DNA from: JANOAR01 sp031411235
GTDB taxonomy: Bacteria > Verrucomicrobiota > Verrucomicrobiia > Verrucomicrobiales > Verrucomicrobiaceae
DNA: 16,723 nt
Reading direction: 5' to 3'
Assembly: GCA_031411235.1 (NCBI GenBank)
Contig: JANOAR010000285.1
Location: 1 to 16,723, forward strand
In this document: positions 1 through 9,400 of the stretch, in pieces
Numbering within the stretch: position 1 is the stretch's first letter
How the letters are laid out: each line of letters starts with the position of its first letter
Notes under the pieces: generated by a model
Databases searched by the model: none
Told to the model about the DNA's origin: nothing
What the model saw: only the letters and a program-made list of their open reading frames with translations
Made by a program: the position numbers and the translations under genes

Positions 1-254
1 ACATACTCAGTCTCTTCTTTGGTCGGGTTGGTGTCATCGAAACGCAGATGGCAGCGAGCCTTCGGCGCGTTCTCCAGCGCGAGGCCGAAGTTCAGGCAGA
101 TGCTCTTGGCATGGCCGATGTGCAGGTAGCCATTCGGCTCGGGCGGGAAACGCGTGATCACCCAGCCATCGTTGCGCTGCGCCGCGACATCGGCGGCGAT
201 CATGTCACGAATGAAGTCAGTGGAAGGCTTGGTATCAGGGGCTTCGGCGCTCAT
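1..254 (-). CDS. glnS: Glutaminyl-tRNA synthetase, N-terminal fragment (cut by left edge)
   Basis: Charges tRNA-Gln with glutamine using ATP in the cytoplasm; class I aminoacyl-tRNA synthetase. Only the first 84 codons are in the window. The ATG is at 254. Residues 35-50 read TRFPPEPNGYLHIGHA, the nucleotide-binding signature with the HIGH tetrad at residues 45-48. It is followed by KSICLNFG and by LRFDDTNPTKEETEYV, which matches the start of bacterial GlnRS and the related non-discriminating GluRS. The PEPNGYLHIGHAKSICLNFG wording is that of GlnRS rather than of bacterial-type GluRS. No Shine-Dalgarno sequence is visible before the ATG. The gene is divergent from the hydrolase at 391, with 136 bp between the starts. 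The KMSKS loop and anticodon-binding barrels lie outside the window, so completeness cannot be judged. Confidence 0.93.
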   Translation of the reverse strand, partial: MSAEAPDTKPSTDFIRDMIAADVAAQRNDGWVITRFPPEPNGYLHIGHAKSICLNFGLALENAPKARCHLRFDDTNPTKEETEY

Positions 255-321
255 AAAAGGGGAGAGGACGAGAGCGCGGCACGGGCAGTGGTGCAAATGG
301 CGAAATGGGAAATCGGGATGG

Positions 322-339
322 GGCTGTGTCTCCACAGCC
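322..339. other. Small hairpin in the glnS/hydrolase divergent spacer
   Basis: A perfect 7-bp stem (GGCTGTG at 322-328 and CACAGCC at 333-339) closes a TCTC loop between the two divergent starts. It would sit in the 5' leader of either gene, depending on where transcription begins. It lacks a clean T-run on either side and no gene ends here, so a terminator is unlikely. I see no convincing promoter boxes in the spacer 255-390. Confidence 0.3.
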
Positions 340-390
340 TTTACTTTGGCATTTCCCTAGCTCCGTTTTTTGTCCCACACTCGGCTTCCC

Positions 391-1890
391 ATGACCTTGC
401 TACACGCCACACTCGCTCTTGCCCTCGCGATACCGTTCGCTGTCGCTCAGATACCCGAGCCACCGCAGCCGTTGCGGGAGTTCCGTGCCGCGTGGGTGGC
501 GACGGTGGGCAACATCAACTGGCCGTCGAAAGCGGAGCTGCCCGTGGCAGCGCAGCAGGCGGAGATGCTGGCGCTGCTGGACAAGGCGGCAGCGCTGGGG
601 CTCAACGCCATTGTTTTCCAGGTGAGACCTGCGGGCGATGCGCTGTATCGCAGCGCCTTGGAGCCGTGGTCGTACTATCTCTCGGGCACCATGGGCAAGA
701 CGCCCGAGCCAGCTTGGGATCCGCTGGAATTTGCCTGCACTGAGGCGCACAAACGCGGGCTGGAATTACACGCGTGGTTCAATCCCTTCCGTGCGTTGAC
801 CAGTCCCGATAAACATCCCGCCGTGGGCAACCACATCGCCAAGTTGCACCCGGAGTGGTGCATTCGTTATGGCTCGACGCTGTGGATGGATCCTGGCATC
901 GCGGGCGTGCGAGATCGTGCTCGGGCGGTGCTGCTGGATGTGGCGCGGCGCTACGAGGTGGATGGCATTCATATCGACGACTACTTTTATCCCTATCCGC
1001 TCAAGGACAAAAACAAGCAGCGCATTGAGTTCGCCGATGACAGCAGTTTTTCAGCCTATCAGGCCACAGGGGGCGCACTGGAGCGCAGTGCCTGGAGACG
1101 GCAGAATATCGACAGCTTTGTGCAAAGTGTGTATGCCGACATCAAGGCGGCAAAGCGCTGGGTGAAGGTGGGCATCAGCCCCTTTGGGCTCTATCGCCCC
1201 AACGTGCCTGAGGGCACGGGCAAGGGAGCGCTCGACCCCTTTGAGGAGCTGGGGGCCGACTCGCTGAAGTGGCTGCACGAGGGCTGGCTGGACTACCTCG
1301 CGCCGCAGTTATATTGGCCCATCGAACCGACCAATCTGAGCTTTAAAACCTACTACGACTGGTGGCTGAGTGAGAATACGGCGCATCGGCACATCTTCCC
1401 CGGCATCGCGACGGATCGCATCGGCACCGACCGTGGCCCCATCGAGATTTTACAAGAAATCAGCGCTGTGAGATCGCGCCAGCCACTGACGCCCTCGGGG
1501 CATTTGCATTGGAACTTCAAGTCGCTCTCGGTGGACAAAAGTAAGGTCGCCACGCTGCTGAAATCCCGCGCTTACACCGCCCTGGCGCTGCCGCCTGCCA
1601 CCCCGTGGCTGGGCAATGAAGTGATGCCCGATCCGATCATCCAAGTGGAAATGCGCGGGGCAAAGAAGTTTGCCAAGTGGACTGCGTTGGATCCTGCCGC
1701 ACTGCCCAAAGTGGGCCGCTGGGTGCTGCAAACGTACGCTGGCAAGCGCTGGCAAACCAAGGCCGTGCTGCCTGCGGGCACGACGGAAATCGAGTGGCCC
1801 AAAGGCGATCTCGCCATCGCGGTGCGTGCCTGCGGCCTTTGCTGGGAAGTCGGCGAAGCGAGGATGGTGGCGGTGGGAGTTAAGAATTAA
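391..1890 (+). CDS. Secreted GHL10/DUF187 family glycoside hydrolase-like protein
   Basis: 499 residues from the ATG at 391. An in-frame TTG at 370 would add seven residues but would spoil a clean signal peptide, so the ATG is preferred. Residues 1-19 form a signal peptide with probable cleavage after AVA, so the product is exported. The mature protein opens with LREFRAAWVATVGNINWPS (28-46), the hallmark start of the GHL10 (PF02638) TIM barrel. It continues with VFQVRPAGDALY (75-86), LELHAWFNPFRA (124-135), DGIHIDDYFYP (191-201) and YLAPQLYWPI (302-311). Acidic residues D196 and D197 are the best catalytic candidates by position, but I cannot prove this. The last ~95 residues look like a small beta-rich domain. 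A known relative, E. coli DigH (YddW), cleaves peptide-free peptidoglycan glycan strands; a cell-wall or polysaccharide substrate is therefore plausible here. No sugar-utilisation genes adjoin it, and it converges with ppk1 34 bp downstream. Confidence 0.88.
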   Translation: MTLLHATLALALAIPFAVAQIPEPPQPLREFRAAWVATVGNINWPSKAELPVAAQQAEMLALLDKAAALGLNAIVFQVRPAGDALYRSALEPWSYYLSGTMGKTPEPAWDPLEFACTEAHKRGLELHAWFNPFRALTSPDKHPAVGNHIAKLHPEWCIRYGSTLWMDPGIAGVRDRARAVLLDVARRYEVDGIHIDDYFYPYPLKDKNKQRIEFADDSSFSAYQATGGALERSAWRRQNIDSFVQSVYADIKAAKRWVKVGISPFGLYRPNVPEGTGKGALDPFEELGADSLKWLHEGWLDYLAPQLYWPIEPTNLSFKTYYDWWLSENTAHRHIFPGIATDRIGTDRGPIEILQEISAVRSRQPLTPSGHLHWNFKSLSVDKSKVATLLKSRAYTALALPPATPWLGNEVMPDPIIQVEMRGAKKFAKWTALDPAALPKVGRWVLQTYAGKRWQTKAVLPAGTTEIEWPKGDLAIAVRACGLCWEVGEARMVAVGVKN

Positions 1891-1894
1891 GCCC

Positions 1895-1913
1895 GCGCTC
1901 CGATCGCTAGCGC
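1895..1913. terminator. Possible weak bidirectional hairpin between convergent genes
   Basis: Between the stops of the GHL10 gene and ppk1 there are only 34 bp. GCGCT (1895-1899) can pair with AGCGC (1909-1913) around a 9-nt loop. There is no T-run, so this is at best a weak or Rho-assisted end for either gene. Its main support is its location between convergent stops. Confidence 0.25.
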
Positions 1914-1924
1914 AGTGTCCGGGG

Positions 1925-4144
1925 TTAAGGCGTGGCGCTTTCCTGCTTGGGCAAAAGCGGCACCAGTGTATCGGGCGATTGGGCTCTTAATTTGGCTCGC
2001 TTGGCGGCGTCTCTGACAAAGGTTTTCTGGCTGCGGATGGCTTTGACTCCGTCGTCGCTTTTTGCGGCGAGGTAGCGTCCATCGCTTTGCAAATCATGGG
2101 CCTGGGTGTTGTCGGCGAAATGGGTTTCGAGGATGGCGATGAGTCGCTTCCGCGCGGTGCTGTCGTCGATGGGAATGAGTAGCTCGACGCGTTTGGAGAG
2201 GTTGCGGCGCATGAGGTCGGCGCTGCCGATGAGGACGATGGGGGTGCCGCTTTGCTTGAAGTAAAAGATGCGGGCGTGCTCTAGGTAGCGGTCGATGATG
2301 CTGACGACGCGGATGTTTTCGCTGAGGCCTTTGATGCCTGGGCGCAGGCAGCAGACGCCGCGCACGTTGAGGCGTATTTTCACGCCTGCCTGCGAGGCTT
2401 TGTAGAGGGCTTCGATCATGTCACGATCCTCCAGGGAGTTCATTTTCAGCATGATCTCGGCGGCTTCGCCTTGTTGGGCGCGATCGGCTTCGCTGGTGAT
2501 GAGGGCGAGCAGGCGCTCGCGCAGGCCAAAGGGGGCCATGCTGAGCCGCTCGAAGTGCTGGAAGCGCGAGCGCCCGGTGACGGTGTTGAAGAAGGCCGAG
2601 GCATCTGCGCCGTAGTCGGGGTTGCAGGTGAGGTAGCTGATGTCGGTGTAAATTTTTGCCGTGCCTTCGTTGTAGTTGCCAGTGCCGAAGTGGCAGTAGC
2701 GCCGCATGTGGCCGCCCTCGCGGCGCATGATGAGGAGCACTTTGGCATGGGTCTTTAGCCCCCGGACGCCGTAGATGATCTGGGCTCCGGCGTTCATGAG
2801 GTCTTCGGCGCGGTCGAGATTGCGCGCTTCATCGAAGCGGGCTTTCAACTCCACAAGCACGGTGACGTGTTTGCCGGATTCGGCGGCTTTGATCAGTGCT
2901 GAGATGATGCGGCTGTGCTTGGCCGTGCGGTAGAGGATTTGTTTGATGGCGACGACATCGGGATCGGCGGCTGCCTCTTCGAGCAGCTGTACGACGGGGT
3001 CGAAGTAGGTGTAGGGGTGATGTAGGAGGATGTCCTTGCGCTGGATCGCGGTGAAGACGCTCTCGCCGGGTTCAATGGCGAGCGCGGGTTGGCTCTCCCA
3101 GCTCTCTACCTTGAGTTCGTCGAATCCCTCTAGGGCCGCGATGCTGAAGTACACGCGCAGGTCGAGTTCGCCTGGGATGGCATAGACTTGGGCGCTGCGG
3201 CTGCCGCAGACTTCGCGGATGGCGCGGGCGAGGTCGCGAGGGGCTCCGTCTTCGATTTCGATGCGGATGGTGGGGCTGCTGCGTCGCGCCTCCAGCACGA
3301 CAGCCATTTCAGTAGCGAGGTCGGCATCGCTTTCGTCATCGACGGCGATGTCGGTGTTCTGGCTGATGCGAAAGCGGGCGAGGGCTTTGACGCGTTCAGC
3401 GGGGAAATAATGATGGAGGAAGAGCGCGAGGACATCTTCGACATTGATGTAAACGCTGGGGCCGGCCTCGGCGTCGGGCAGGGCGATGAGTCGAGGCACA
3501 TTGGCCGGGATGACGAAGAGCACATGGCGCTGCGGTTCATCTTCATTGGCCTCGGAGATGATGTTCGCGAGCAGGGCGATTTGCAGCGCTGGGATCGCGG
3601 GTGCAGCACCGATGACATTGAGCGCAACGGGGGAGAGGATGGGGTAGATTTGCTCCAGGAAATACTCTTCCAGGTAGCTGTGCTGGGCGGGGGTCAGTTC
3701 GCCCTCGAACAAGCGCCTGATACCGTGCTGGCGCAGCTCGGGCAGCAGTTGCTCATGCAGAATCTCATACTGCCGTGCGATGAGTGCGGTGACTCGTCGG
3801 GAGATCAAGTCAAGCTGCTGGTTGGGGGTGAGCCCGGAGTCGTCGCGCGTGCGAATGCCCTGGTCTTTCATGAGCTGCAAGCCGCCGACGCGCACCATGA
3901 AAAACTCATCGAGATTGGAGGCGGTGATGGCGAGGAATTTGGCGCGCTCCAACACAGGCAAAGTGGTGCGTGCGGCTTCTTCCAGCACGCGTTCGTTAAA
4001 GGCGAGCCAGCTCAGTTCGCGATTGAAAAAGCGCTGCTCCACGGGGTCGGCTTCAGTCGTGGGGGCGACTTTTTTTGCAGCTGCGGGACGAGGCCGACGC
4101 TCCTGGGGGCTGGCGGGTGATGGGGCAGGGGTGGGGCGACTCAT
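1925..4144 (-). CDS. ppk1: Polyphosphate kinase 1
   Basis: Reversibly transfers the ATP gamma-phosphate to inorganic polyphosphate. 739 residues from the ATG at 4144. The open frame continues upstream, but the longer version would overlap the membrane-protein gene in another frame and has no PPK homology. A Pro/Ala/Arg-rich tail (1-35) precedes the N domain, which starts at RFFNRELSWLAFNERVL (38-54). NLDEFFMVRVGGL (77-89) is also conserved. The catalytic core shows KTHAKV with H466, equivalent to the autophosphorylated His435 of E. coli PPK, then CHFGTGNYNEGTAKIYTD (484-501) and RYLEHARIF with H623, equivalent to His592. R406 and R436 fit the conserved phosphate/Mg-site arginines. The length is slightly above the usual ~690 because of both tails. 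All key residues are present, so the enzyme should be active. It lies 43 bp downstream of the membrane protein and is probably co-transcribed with it. No exopolyphosphatase gene is nearby. Confidence 0.95.
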   Translation of the reverse strand: MSRPTPAPSPASPQERRPRPAAAKKVAPTTEADPVEQRFFNRELSWLAFNERVLEEAARTTLPVLERAKFLAITASNLDEFFMVRVGGLQLMKDQGIRTRDDSGLTPNQQLDLISRRVTALIARQYEILHEQLLPELRQHGIRRLFEGELTPAQHSYLEEYFLEQIYPILSPVALNVIGAAPAIPALQIALLANIISEANEDEPQRHVLFVIPANVPRLIALPDAEAGPSVYINVEDVLALFLHHYFPAERVKALARFRISQNTDIAVDDESDADLATEMAVVLEARRSSPTIRIEIEDGAPRDLARAIREVCGSRSAQVYAIPGELDLRVYFSIAALEGFDELKVESWESQPALAIEPGESVFTAIQRKDILLHHPYTYFDPVVQLLEEAAADPDVVAIKQILYRTAKHSRIISALIKAAESGKHVTVLVELKARFDEARNLDRAEDLMNAGAQIIYGVRGLKTHAKVLLIMRREGGHMRRYCHFGTGNYNEGTAKIYTDISYLTCNPDYGADASAFFNTVTGRSRFQHFERLSMAPFGLRERLLALITSEADRAQQGEAAEIMLKMNSLEDRDMIEALYKASQAGVKIRLNVRGVCCLRPGIKGLSENIRVVSIIDRYLEHARIFYFKQSGTPIVLIGSADLMRRNLSKRVELLIPIDDSTARKRLIAILETHFADNTQAHDLQSDGRYLAAKSDDGVKAIRSQKTFVRDAAKRAKLRAQSPDTLVPLLPKQESATP

Positions 4145-4187
4145 TTTCAAATGGGGGCGGGTGAGGGCTCGTAGGGCGAGGAGGTTT

Positions 4188-4703
4188 TTAGGGAGCAGGG
4201 GACTCGCTGGGCAGTGGCTGTCTGCTCTCGAAAAGGTGCCGCAGGTGGTTGCTGATGAGCGGCATAAGAAGTGCCAATATCCACACATAGAAGCCGGGGC
4301 CAAACGCGACCAGTCGCACGACGTTGAAGTCGCCTTTGCCAATGGAGATTTCCTGGTTGTAGAGGGCCAGGGTGTGGCAGGCAAAAAGCAGGGTGAGGGC
4401 GCTGATGATGTGCAGGGCTTTGGTTTGCCCAGACATGGCGCAACGCAAGGCGGCGACGGCGAGGAAATTGGCCAGCCAGGCTGTTTGGCCAAGCTTTAAA
4501 CTCATGATGCCGAGGGCCATGAGTTCCACGCCGTGCCACACGGTTTCCTGCCCGGTCATGTAAAACGTGGGGAGGCAGCAGGCGACGGTGTAGGTGGTGA
4601 TGAAGGCGATGAGCATCAAGGCTCGGGCGCGAGCTGAGGGCATCGCGAGAGCCTCGAGTTCGTCACGGGTTTCATCGTCTGGGCTGTCGTCCTCCTCTGG
4701 CAT
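4188..4703 (-). CDS. Uncharacterised small integral membrane protein
   Basis: 171 residues from the ATG at 4703. I do not recognise a family. The first 27 residues are strongly acidic and then basic (PEEDDSPDDETRDELEALA, then SARAR). About four hydrophobic segments follow, near residues 28-48, 72-89, 96-115 and 131-152, and the tail is polar and Pro/Ser-rich. By the positive-inside rule, RARA before helix 1 suggests a cytoplasmic N-terminus. H58, H98, H110 and C42/C43 lie in or near helices, but no cofactor motif is evident. It sits 97 bp after the stop of the isochorismatase/SGNH gene and 43 bp before ppk1. The pairing with ppk1 suggests co-expression and says nothing specific about function. 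A real gene is supported by the coherent transmembrane pattern and the placement. Confidence 0.7.
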   Translation of the reverse strand: MPEEDDSPDDETRDELEALAMPSARARALMLIAFITTYTVACCLPTFYMTGQETVWHGVELMALGIMSLKLGQTAWLANFLAVAALRCAMSGQTKALHIISALTLLFACHTLALYNQEISIGKGDFNVVRLVAFGPGFYVWILALLMPLISNHLRHLFESRQPLPSESPAP

Positions 4704-4800
4704 TTGAGATGCTCTCGTCGCTCACGGCGAGGCAGGCTGCAAGGGCTTCATCACACCGAGCTTCACAAGGTAGGCGTGATAGCTCCTTGTTCTCCACCGC

Positions 4801-6420
4801 TTAGCGTGCCTGCCGTGCGCGGATGATCGGAGCTAGCCACTTGGCCGTCTCGTCGGCGATGACGTTGTAGCCTGCCAGCGAGGGATGGCGGTCGCCGCTC
4901 CAGCCTGGGAGGTGGCCTAGGATGCCGTCGAGTCGGTTGTCGAGGACGATGATCTGCGGGTCAGTGCCGGGCTGGATGTAGGGCGTGGCGAAGGGCTTTA
5001 GGTTATCGGGAATTTTGGCGAGCGAGTAGCGGCGGTAGTTCAGCATGTCGGGGCCTTTTTTTAGCTCGGCGAGGTAGCGCGGGGCGATGTCGAAGAGGGT
5101 TAGCTTTTCCTCGGCGGCGATTTGTCGGATGACGGCGTTGATGTCGGCGTGGGTGTTCTCGGGCGAGTAAGGAATGACCGTCATCGGGATGAGCATGGCT
5201 TGCGGATGATCTTTGCGCAGGCGGGCGAGGAGTTCTCGGTAGTCCTTGGGGAAGTTGGTCTTGAAGTCGGCACGCCGGGAGATGTCGTTGATGCCGTAGC
5301 GGATGAAGATGTAGTCGGCCTTGGGTTTGGTGGCGATGGACTTGTCGTAGCGCCCGCTATCGAAGAGGCGACGGATGAACTCGCCGCTGAGGCCTTCGTT
5401 GTACACGTCGGTGGCAGGTACGCCGGGCTGGGTCGCGAGTAGGATGCGCAGCATGTCCTCGAACTGCGGCTCATCGGGGGCGACCTTTTTGGGGATGCTG
5501 GCCTCTGTGGTGCTATCGCCGAGGAGGATGATTTGCAGGCGCTTCTGACCTGCCGTGGCATCGCTGAATTTGAAGGGATCGCCGCCGAGGAATTGATCCG
5601 AACTGATGGTGGGGCATATGTGTTTCTCCACATGCTCGGTGAACAACTCTGTGCCGCGCTGATGGCTGACGAACGGCCAGCGCTGTGGGTTATACATCGT
5701 ATCGGTCATGTCGCGCATGAGGACGACGTGCTTGCCATTTTTGGCCATCTGCCGGAGGCCGAAGGGGCGGCCTGAGACACACATGTTTAAGTGTACACCC
5801 ATGAGGATGACGTTGTCGATATTGCGCGATTCCAGCAGGTTCCATATCTCGGTGCCTGAGTCGCTGATGGCGTCCTTGGACGGGTCGATGCGCAGCACGT
5901 CGAGTTGCTTCATCCATGGTGCTTTGGGGTTGCGTCCTTGGGCCGTGATCTCATTGGTCCAGGCAGCGTGCTCGGTGGGATCATCATCGACGCCGCCATC
6001 GGTCTGGTCGAGGGGGTACACGGCGAGTTCCTCGGTCGGGATTTGTTTGCACCACTCACTGATCTTGTCGGGCAAACGTGGCGCAGTGGGGGCTGTCTTG
6101 GCTCGTTCTCGCGCCGGGGTGCCCTCATACGGCTTCATGCAACTGCTCGGCGCGTGGATGATGAGCAGGCCCTGGCCACGCGCCTTCTCCAGCACTTGAT
6201 TCATGCGCGGAGCCATCTCGGACTCGCGTGTGACGGCGTTTTTGCAGGGATGCATATCCCACATGTCGCAGACGATGATGGCCGTCTTCGAAGGCAGCCA
6301 TTGTTCACTGGTGTAAAGCCGCTTGCCAGTGGCATTGCGGGTCTGTGGCACCACGGGGAAGGGTGCGTCAGCAGCGGTGGCGAGGATCGGTAGGGCGAGG
6401 AGGAGAGCGAGCGTGCGCAT
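4801..6420 (-). CDS. Secreted two-domain protein: isochorismatase-like hydrolase fused to SGNH/GDSL hydrolase
   Basis: 539 residues with a signal peptide (1-17, cleavage around ATAADA), so it is probably periplasmic or secreted. The N-terminal half is a cysteine hydrolase of the isochorismatase superfamily. AIIVCDMWDMHPC supplies D52, RIDPSKDAISDSGTEIWNLL supplies K182, and VILMGVHLNMCVSGRPFG supplies the nucleophile C214, giving the family Asp-Lys-Cys triad. The C-terminal half (about 296-532) is an SGNH hydrolase: LLGDSTTE (S303) is block I, YNEGLSGE block II, IRYGINDIS with N378 block III, and GDRHPSLAGY with D510 and H512 block V. Both active sites look intact. Substrates are unknown: the first domain suggests amide or N-carbamoyl hydrolysis, the second ester cleavage such as sugar deacetylation. 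It starts 24 nt after the RND pump stop, so co-transcription with the efflux genes is likely. Alternatively it has its own promoter inside the pump gene. Confidence 0.87.
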   Translation of the reverse strand: MRTLALLLALPILATAADAPFPVVPQTRNATGKRLYTSEQWLPSKTAIIVCDMWDMHPCKNAVTRESEMAPRMNQVLEKARGQGLLIIHAPSSCMKPYEGTPARERAKTAPTAPRLPDKISEWCKQIPTEELAVYPLDQTDGGVDDDPTEHAAWTNEITAQGRNPKAPWMKQLDVLRIDPSKDAISDSGTEIWNLLESRNIDNVILMGVHLNMCVSGRPFGLRQMAKNGKHVVLMRDMTDTMYNPQRWPFVSHQRGTELFTEHVEKHICPTISSDQFLGGDPFKFSDATAGQKRLQIILLGDSTTEASIPKKVAPDEPQFEDMLRILLATQPGVPATDVYNEGLSGEFIRRLFDSGRYDKSIATKPKADYIFIRYGINDISRRADFKTNFPKDYRELLARLRKDHPQAMLIPMTVIPYSPENTHADINAVIRQIAAEEKLTLFDIAPRYLAELKKGPDMLNYRRYSLAKIPDNLKPFATPYIQPGTDPQIIVLDNRLDGILGHLPGWSGDRHPSLAGYNVIADETAKWLAPIIRARQAR

Positions 6421-6423
6421 GAG

Positions 6424-6429
6424 TCCTCT
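6424..6429 (-). promoter_or_regulatory. Shine-Dalgarno sequence of the isochorismatase/SGNH gene
   Basis: On the minus strand AGAGGA lies three bases before the ATG at 6420. It is the only clear Shine-Dalgarno match I see before a gene in this window. It supports the chosen start and independent ribosome loading after the RND stop 24 nt upstream. The spacing is a little short. Confidence 0.4.
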
Positions 6430-6444
6430 ACGTTCGCCGCGTGC

Positions 6445-9400
6445 CTACTTCTTCACGGCACCGAACCGCGCATACAAGGCAGGCAGTAGAAATAAGTTCA
6501 GCAGTGTGCTGGTCACCAGACCACCAAGAATCACGAGAGCCATGGGGCGCTCGATTTCATTGCCGGGGACGTTGCCTTTCATCACAAGGGGAACCAGCGC
6601 GAGAGCTGCGGTGGCGGCGGTCATGAGGATGGGCATGAGGCGCTCTTCGCTGCCTTTCAAGACAAGCGCGAGGCTGAAGGCATGGCCTTCATCGTGCTGG
6701 AGATGGCGGTAGTGACTGACCAATAAGATGCCATTGCGTGCGGCGATGCCGAGCACTGTGACGAAGCCAACGAGTGATCCGAGCGACAAGATACCACCGC
6801 CCAGCCATGCGGCCATAACACCACCAATAAGGGCAAAGGGCAGCGTGAGCGCTAGCAACAACACCAGGCGGGGTGATTGAAAATCAGCGAGCAGGATGAC
6901 GAGAATACCGATCAATGAGGCGAGTGCTAGCCAGCCGAGTCGGCCCTGTGCGGTCTGGCGCTCAGCCCATTCGCCGAGGACTTCGGGATGGTAGCCTTGC
7001 TTCCAGGTAACTTTGGCGACGCGCTCTTCGACATCGTGAGCGACCTCGCCGAGAGCGCGACCCGAGACATTGCAGGTCACGTCGATGCGGCGCGAGGCAC
7101 CTTCGCGTTTGATGGCGTTTGGCGTCGGTACGATGGCGAGGTCGGCCACATCGGCGAGGCGCACATGGCCGCCGCTAGGGGTTGCGATGAGCAACTCGCG
7201 CAATGTGGTGAAGTCAGCACGCACGGCGGGCACGCTCCACACGAGCACGTCGTGGACGCGCTGCTCTTGATAAACTTCGCCAACCTTGCGACCGCTGATG
7301 AGTGTGGTCACCGCTTGGCGCACTTGGCCAGCACTGAGGCCGTGCAGCGCGGCGGCATCAGGTTTGAATTTAATCGTGATGTGCGGCACTAGCGAAATGG
7401 ACTCGACCTTCAAAGCGGTGACGCCGGGCACATCTTTGAGCAAGGCACCGACTTCCGTCGCGTGGCTACGCAGTTGATCAAGGTCTGGCCCAAAGATGCG
7501 CACGACGATGCTGGCGCTGGCACCCGTGAGCACTTCCTTGATGCGTTCGCGCAGAAAGGTGAGCAGGTCGCGCGTGAGGCCGGGGTAGCCATCGACGACG
7601 GCTTGCACTTTTTTGATCGTGCCATCGTAGTCGGCGCTGGGATCGAGGCTGATCCATAGCTCGGTGAAGTCGGGGCCGACGACTTCATCGGCGACTTCAG
7701 CACGTCCGATGTGTGCGCCTTGATTGCGCACGCCGGGCACTTTCATCAAGTCGGTGGCGGCGGCGATGGTGATGCGTTTGCTGGCTTCCACGCTGGTGTT
7801 GGGCTTCTCCACCCAGTGCATGAGGAAGTCGCGCTCTTTGAAGTTGGGCAGGAATTCTTCCTTCATCTTGTTCTGCCAAACCCATCCAGTGCCAGCAAAG
7901 GCAGCGGCGAGGAACAGCAACGCGAGCCACGGGCTGCGGGCAAACCGTGGTAGCACGCTGCGGTAGATGGCCTTGAGCCCGCGCGATAACAGCGCATCGC
8001 GATGACCTGCGGTTCCTACTTTGAGCAGCATCAAACTCAGCGCGGGTGTGACGGTGAGCGCCACCGCCAGGGATGCCGCGATGGCGAGGATGTAGGACAG
8101 CGCGAGTGGCTTGAAGAAGGTGCCGGCAAGCCCTGGCAAATAGAATACTGGGATGAATACCAGCACGATGATGACGCTGGCATACACGACGGCGCTGCGC
8201 ACTTCGAGCGAGGCTTCAAGCACAATTTTGAACTTCGAGGCAGTGGGGTTCTGGCGCAGTCGGCGCAGGATGTTTTCCACATCAATGATGGCGTCGTCCA
8301 CGACTTCACCGAGCGCGATGATAAGCCCGGCGAGGATCATGGTGTTGATCGTCTCGCCGCGCCAACGCAGCAGCAGCAAGGCAATCGCGAGCGATAATGG
8401 AATGGCAGTAAGGCTGATGATGGTGGTGCGCCAATCACCGAGGAATAAGGCGAGCACGATAACGACGAGTACACAGCCGAGCCAGAGTGCCTCGGTCAGA
8501 TGGTCGATGGATAACTCGATAAAGGTCGCGGGGCGGAAGATGGTGCTGTCGATTTTCACGGCTGGCATAGCGAGCTGCAAATCATGGAGAACGGCCTCGA
8601 CGCCCTTGGTGACATCGAGCGTGTTTCCCCAGGGCTGCTTCTCGACGATGAGCAGGATGCCATCGCCATCATTGATCACCGCATCGCCGATGGGCGCGGG
8701 GTTGCCTATCTGAACCTCTGCCACATCGCCGAGCCGTATCGGCGCGCCATTGCGGAACTCGACGACGGTTCTCGCGAGGTCATCGGGCGTGGTGATGAGC
8801 GCAAGCTGGGTGACGCTGAGCCGCTGGTTCGGCGTGTCGATGAAACCACCACTGCTGATCACGGCGGCATCGCCCGCAGCCTTCGTGATGGCGTCGAGTG
8901 TGACTCCGGCAGCACGCAATCGCTGGGGATCGACGAGCACTTGGAATTGTTTGTCGCGCTGTCCCCAGATGGCGACGTTGGCCACGCCCTTCACCGACAT
9001 AAGGCGTGGCCGCATCGTCCAGCGGGCAAGCTCACTGAGTTCCATTTGTGGCAATGTCGTTGAGGTGAGTCCTACTTTTAAAACACGGCTCAGCGACGAA
9101 TAGGGAGCCATCAGCACGGGTGGCTTTACTACAGTGGGCAAGCGACTCTGGGCGAGATTCAGCCGCTCTTGCACAACTTGCCGTGCCTTCAAAATATCGG
9201 TGCCAGTATCGAAAATCATGACGACTGAGGACAGTCCAAGCACGGACTTTGAGCGCAGTGTCTTCAGGAACGGCAGGCCATTGAGGGCGTTCTCCAGCGG
9301 CACGGTGACGAGCGAATCGACCTCTTCAGTGGAGAGTCCTGGGGCTTCCGTTTGCACTTCGACAAGCGGCGGCGCGAACTCGGGGAAGACATCGAGTGGC

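Noticed and set aside
48..743. 231-codon plus-strand frame over the glnS start and hydrolase 5' end
   Set aside because: It overlaps two well-supported genes in other frames and resembles no family.
3188..4120. 310-codon plus-strand frame opposite ppk1
   Set aside because: It is antisense to a fully conserved PPK1, with composition (Gly/Asp/Ala/Glu-rich) expected from the reverse complement of GC-rich coding DNA. No domain is recognisable.
4145..4492. N-terminal extension of the ppk1 frame by 116 codons
   Set aside because: This part is the membrane-protein gene read in another frame; PPK homology begins only after the ATG at 4144.
4704..4800. Coding-like minus-strand peptide (YHAYLVKLGVMKPLQPASP) in the 97-bp gap
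   Set aside because: Too short, with no start or Shine-Dalgarno sequence, and in a different frame from the neighbouring gene. Could be a gene remnant, but this cannot be supported.
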